In this document: positions 6,904 to 8,879 of the stretch, piece by piece
How positions within the stretch are numbered: position 1 is the first letter of the stretch
Layout: each line of letters starts with the position of its first letter
Assembly (NCBI GenBank): GCA_019104905.1
Contig: JAHRXB010000027.1
Location: 1 to 8,879, forward strand
Origin: Bdellovibrio sp.
Lineage (GTDB): Bacteria > Bdellovibrionota > Bdellovibrionia > Bdellovibrionales > Bdellovibrionaceae
DNA length: 8,879 nt
Direction: 5' to 3'
Position numbers and translations under genes: made by a program
The notes under the pieces: generated by a model
The model's input: only the letters and a program-made list of their open reading frames with translations
Told to the model about the DNA's origin: nothing
The model's database searches: none

Positions 6904-6972
6904 ACTCCTCAATCAACGCACAGTTTAGAGAGGGAGGCAATATGTTGCTTTATCAAGGCAGGGCGTCAGGTA

Positions 6973-7635
6973 TTAGCCTTGAGTGAGGAATTGAACTCCC
7001 AGTTCCTGACTTTGCTCCATCTCATCCCAGCGAGTCCACCTAATCTGTCCTTCGACGGAAACGTATTCGCCTTCCTTGTTTTGATAGGTCAAATTGATGA
7101 AATCTTTTTTGGTGTAAAAAGGGGCTTTGATCTTCAGACAAGAACCGTTGAGGGAGATATTCTCAAAAGCGCCTCCAAGAATAGGTTGAAAGCCCTTGTT
7201 CTCACTTCCCAAAGGGAGCATCGAGGGACTTAAAAGGGCTTTGTTTTCATGAGACTCTCTTTTGTCTTGGCGAAGCTCCAATTTTTTTCCGTCCAAATAG
7301 GCGGCAATGTCCCGAGCGAGATTTCCTTCTTCCGTTTTCCAAAGGACAATAAACTCTTGATGTATTTTCAGTTTTATCTTCATCGAGCTTGAAAGTTCGT
7401 TCACGACAAAAAATGTTTTTACGTTGTGATTGTTCTTTTGCAGGTAGGCGTAAATATCAAAATGACGGATTTCCAAAAATGGCAAATACACGACAATGAT
7501 TTTTTCCCCCGACACCTCGTTCAGAGCAGTGCGCAGATTGTAGGGATTTTCAATGAGTGAACATTCAAAATCCTGATTTCTTTTTAGTGGACCCGGAACG
7601 ACTGTGGTCCCGACGATAAAGATCTGAGTTTTCAT
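6973..7635 (-). CDS. PilZ-domain protein with a receiver-like N-terminal region
   Basis: A 220-residue soluble protein. The C-terminal half is a PilZ domain: R122-QDK-R126 is the RxxxR motif, and N159-ISLNG164 is the (D/N)xSxxG motif 33 residues later. Beta strands follow, ending with EGQIRWTR and LGVQFL. Both cyclic-di-GMP motifs are intact, so binding of cyclic-di-GMP is expected. Residues 1-115 alternate hydrophobic strands and helices like a response-regulator receiver (MKTQIFIVGT, KIIVVYLPF, KTFFVVNE, FIVLWKTEE), but the phospho-acceptor aspartate position appears to be Y50 or L51. If it is a receiver it is degenerate; this part is inference. GGAGG with a 7-base spacer fixes the start at 7635; an in-frame ATG at 7650 lies ahead of that site and is rejected. 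The gene probably heads the transcript with the small exported protein and permease. Likely role: effector of cyclic-di-GMP control of motility, surface or predation functions. Confidence 0.88.
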   Translation of the reverse strand: MKTQIFIVGTTVVPGPLKRNQDFECSLIENPYNLRTALNEVSGEKIIVVYLPFLEIRHFDIYAYLQKNNHNVKTFFVVNELSSSMKIKLKIHQEFIVLWKTEEGNLARDIAAYLDGKKLELRQDKRESHENKALLSPSMLPLGSENKGFQPILGGAFENISLNGSCLKIKAPFYTKKDFINLTYQNKEGEYVSVEGQIRWTRWDEMEQSQELGVQFLTQG

Positions 7636-7642
7636 GTAACTT

Positions 7643-7647
7643 CCTCC
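7643..7647 (-). promoter_or_regulatory. Ribosome binding site of the PilZ gene
   Basis: The minus strand reads GGAGG, AAGTTAC, then ATG ending at 7635. The 7-base spacing is ideal. It overlaps the upstream in-frame ATG at 7650, which therefore belongs to the leader. Confidence 0.82.
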
Positions 7648-7695
7648 CATGCGAAGGTCTAAAGCAAGGTGGAAGCCAACACGAAAGAGGTCTTC

Positions 7696-7724
7696 TTTTT
7701 ATTTGACTCAAAATTCGTGAACAA
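7696..7724 (-). promoter_or_regulatory. Weak promoter candidate for the PilZ gene
   Basis: On the minus strand TTGTTC (7724-7719) and TAAAAA (7701-7696) are separated by 17 bases. They match the sigma-70 consensus at three and four of six positions. The spacing and place (about 60 bases before the PilZ start) fit, but the hexamers are weak. Confidence 0.25.
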
Positions 7725-7784
7725 CTGTCTAGGAATTCATAACACTGTCAGGTTGTGACTTCTCAAAATGAGACACGCGAAGGG

Positions 7785-7813
7785 CTCCCGGTCTTAACCT
7801 CTAAGACCGGGAG
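7785..7813. terminator. 12-bp hairpin downstream of lon, T-tract on the plus side
   Basis: CTCCCGGTCTTA (7785-7796) pairs perfectly with TAAGACCGGGAG (7802-7813) around a 5-base loop. It starts 9 bases after the lon stop, so it probably marks the end of the lon transcript. However, the minus-strand sequence after the stem (CCCTTCGCG) has no T run, while the plus strand continues ATGTTTTGTTT. The layout is thus better as a plus-strand intrinsic terminator, or as a two-way hairpin. Confidence 0.65.
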
Positions 7814-7822
7814 ATGTTTTGT

Positions 7823-8879
7823 TTATCCTGCAGGTAATAGCGGAGTTCCAGGGGGATTTAAAAGAGCCTGGTCCCAGCGGGGCAGATCAATACCCAAAGA
7901 AATTTTAAGGACTTCGTTCACATCCTCTACAAAATGGAAGTGGATGTCCTTACGAATTTCCTGTGGGATCTCTTTGAGGTCCTTTTCATTTTTGTTACAT
8001 AATATGACCTCGCGCACTCCGGCTCTGTGTGCTGCGATCACTTTTTCCTTTATTCCGCCGACAGGCATGACACTTCCACGAAGGGAAATTTCTCCTGTCA
8101 TTGCCAGTTTTGGATCAACGGATTTATTCAAAAGAAGTGAAGCGATCGAAGTCAGCATCGTCACGCCCGCAGAAGGGCCGTCTTTTGGGATGGCACCCGC
8201 AGGAACGTGAACATGGATGTCTTTCTTCGTAAAATCCAACAATGGATTTAGAATCGGAAGTCGAGACTTCAAAAGGCTGAGAGCAATTTTTGCCGACTCC
8301 TGCATGACATCGCCTAATTGACCGGTCAGTAAAAGTTGCCCAGTCCCTGGCATTTGTGCGGATTCAATAAATAGGATATCACCGCCCACAGGTGTCCAGG
8401 CCAGGCCCGTAACGACCCCAGGGGGAAGCAGGCTTTCGATCATATCTGACGAAAATCGTTCTGAACCCAGAATGTCTTCGAGATCTTTTTCGTCCACCGT
8501 CAGTGTTTTTTCGGTGGTTTTCACGAGCTTCAGACTCATAAATTTGCAAATGGTGGCGATCTTTCTTTGTAAATCCCGCACACCGGCTTCTCGGGTGTAG
8601 TGAGTGAGCAGCTTGTTTAATGCGGCCTCCGTAATCTGGAGTGATTTTTCATCCAGGCCATGTTCTTTAAGCTGCTTCGGCCATAAATATTTCTGCGCAA
8701 TCTGCTTTTTTTCTTCGATGGTATAACCACTCAGGTCGACCACTTCCATGCGATCTAAAAGAGGCAAGGGGATTCCTTCCAAAGAGTTTGCCGTGGCGAT
8801 GAAGAACACTTTAGAAAGATCAAAAGGCGTATCTAAGTAGTGATCGTAGAAGGTATTGTTTTGCTCCGGATCGAGCACC
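7823..8879 (-). CDS. lon: Lon ATP-dependent protease, C-terminal part (N-terminus off the right edge)
   Basis: The 352 codons present, including the one at the window edge, align along their length with the C-terminal half of E. coli Lon (784 residues), beginning at the conserved VLDPEQN. Seen: IATANS (sensor 1), LLDRMEV with the arginine-finger position, and [12 protein letters not shown] (sensor 2 region of the small AAA+ domain). The protease domain starts near [14 protein letters not shown]. The catalytic serine is in PKDGPSAG and the lysine is the second K of GGIKEK, 43 residues later as in S679/K722. Lon forms a cytoplasmic hexamer that degrades misfolded and regulatory proteins. The Walker motifs and N-domain lie outside the window. 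The tail after the protease domain is short, Pro/Gly-rich and ends [10 protein letters not shown]. No frameshift is seen. The apparent first codon at 8878 is an internal GTG, not a start. Confidence 0.97.
   Translation of the reverse strand, partial: VLDPEQNNTFYDHYLDTPFDLSKVFFIATANSLEGIPLPLLDRMEVVDLSGYTIEEKKQIAQKYLWPKQLKEHGLDEKSLQITEAALNKLLTHYTREAGVRDLQRKIATICKFMSLKLVKTTEKTLTVDEKDLEDILGSERFSSDMIESLLPPGVVTGLAWTPVGGDILFIESAQMPGTGQLLLTGQLGDVMQESAKIALSLLKSRLPILNPLLDFTKKDIHVHVPAGAIPKDGPSAGVTMLTSIASLLLNKSVDPKLAMTGEISLRGSVMPVGGIKEKVIAAHRAGVREVILCNKNEKDLKEIPQEIRKDIHFHFVEDVNEVLKISLGIDLPRWDQALLNPPGTPLLPAG

Noticed and set aside
6894..6905. GTG start giving four more residues to the small exported protein
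   Set aside because: It would put the GGGAGG ribosome site inside the coding sequence and has only a GAGGA abutting the GTG; the ATG at 6893 begins the signal peptide.
6906..6972. Promoter for the small exported protein in the gap after the PilZ gene
   Set aside because: A TTGATA hexamer is present on the minus strand but no -10 box lies at a suitable distance, so co-transcription with the PilZ gene is simpler.
6829..7233. 134-codon plus-strand frame across the small protein and PilZ genes
   Set aside because: It is antisense to two supported genes with signal peptide and PilZ motifs, and has no ribosome site.
7636..7650. ATG at 7650 as start of the PilZ gene
   Set aside because: The resulting extension MGGSY is encoded by the ribosome binding site of the ATG at 7635.
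7755..8210. 151-codon plus-strand open frame opposite the lon 3' end
   Set aside because: It lies antisense to a strongly conserved Lon protease domain and its translation looks random (Ser/Arg-rich, no motif).

Overview
The window looks like a chromosomal segment from a Gram-negative bacterium with roughly 45-50 % GC. Protein style suggests a Bdellovibrio-like organism (Bdellovibrionota): a PilZ protein with an altered receiver-like front end, a small secreted Cys-rich protein, and an organophosphate:phosphate-antiporter-type transporter. This assignment is an inference from remembered families; no marker gene such as 16S rRNA is present. No tRNA, rRNA, CRISPR array, insertion sequence or phage gene was seen.

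Layout, left to right. (1) 1-1793, minus: the first 597 codons of an LTA-synthase-type membrane sulfatase that runs off the left edge. (2) 1794-1870: short gap filled by a strong hairpin terminator of the upstream gene. (3) 1871-3421, minus: MFS transporter of the organophosphate:phosphate antiporter (OPA) type. (4) 3422-3890: a 469-base divergent intergenic region. Its right half holds several inverted repeats, including an 11-pair stem that closes a 115-base element just before the next gene. (5) 3891-5507, plus: complete class I (4Fe-4S) fumarase. (6) 5510-6547, minus: AI-2E/PerM-family transporter, ending 2 bases from the fumarase stop. (7) 6561-6893, minus: small exported protein with six cysteines. 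(8) 6973-7635, minus: PilZ-domain protein. (9) 7636-7822: gap with a 12-bp hairpin. (10) 7823-8879, minus: the C-terminal 352 codons of Lon protease, running off the right edge.

The genes do not form one pathway. Fumarase is central carbon metabolism. The OPA transporter probably moves phosphorylated metabolites, and the sulfatase-fold enzyme probably modifies an envelope polymer or lipid. The PilZ, small exported protein and permease genes run in the same direction with gaps of 79 and 13 bases and may be one transcript. Lon is the housekeeping ATP-dependent protease. Three gene starts (transporter, small exported protein, PilZ protein) are fixed by clear GGAGG-type ribosome sites, and two of these shorten the longest open frame. 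The most unexplained part is the structured leader or small-RNA candidate at about 3710-3875.
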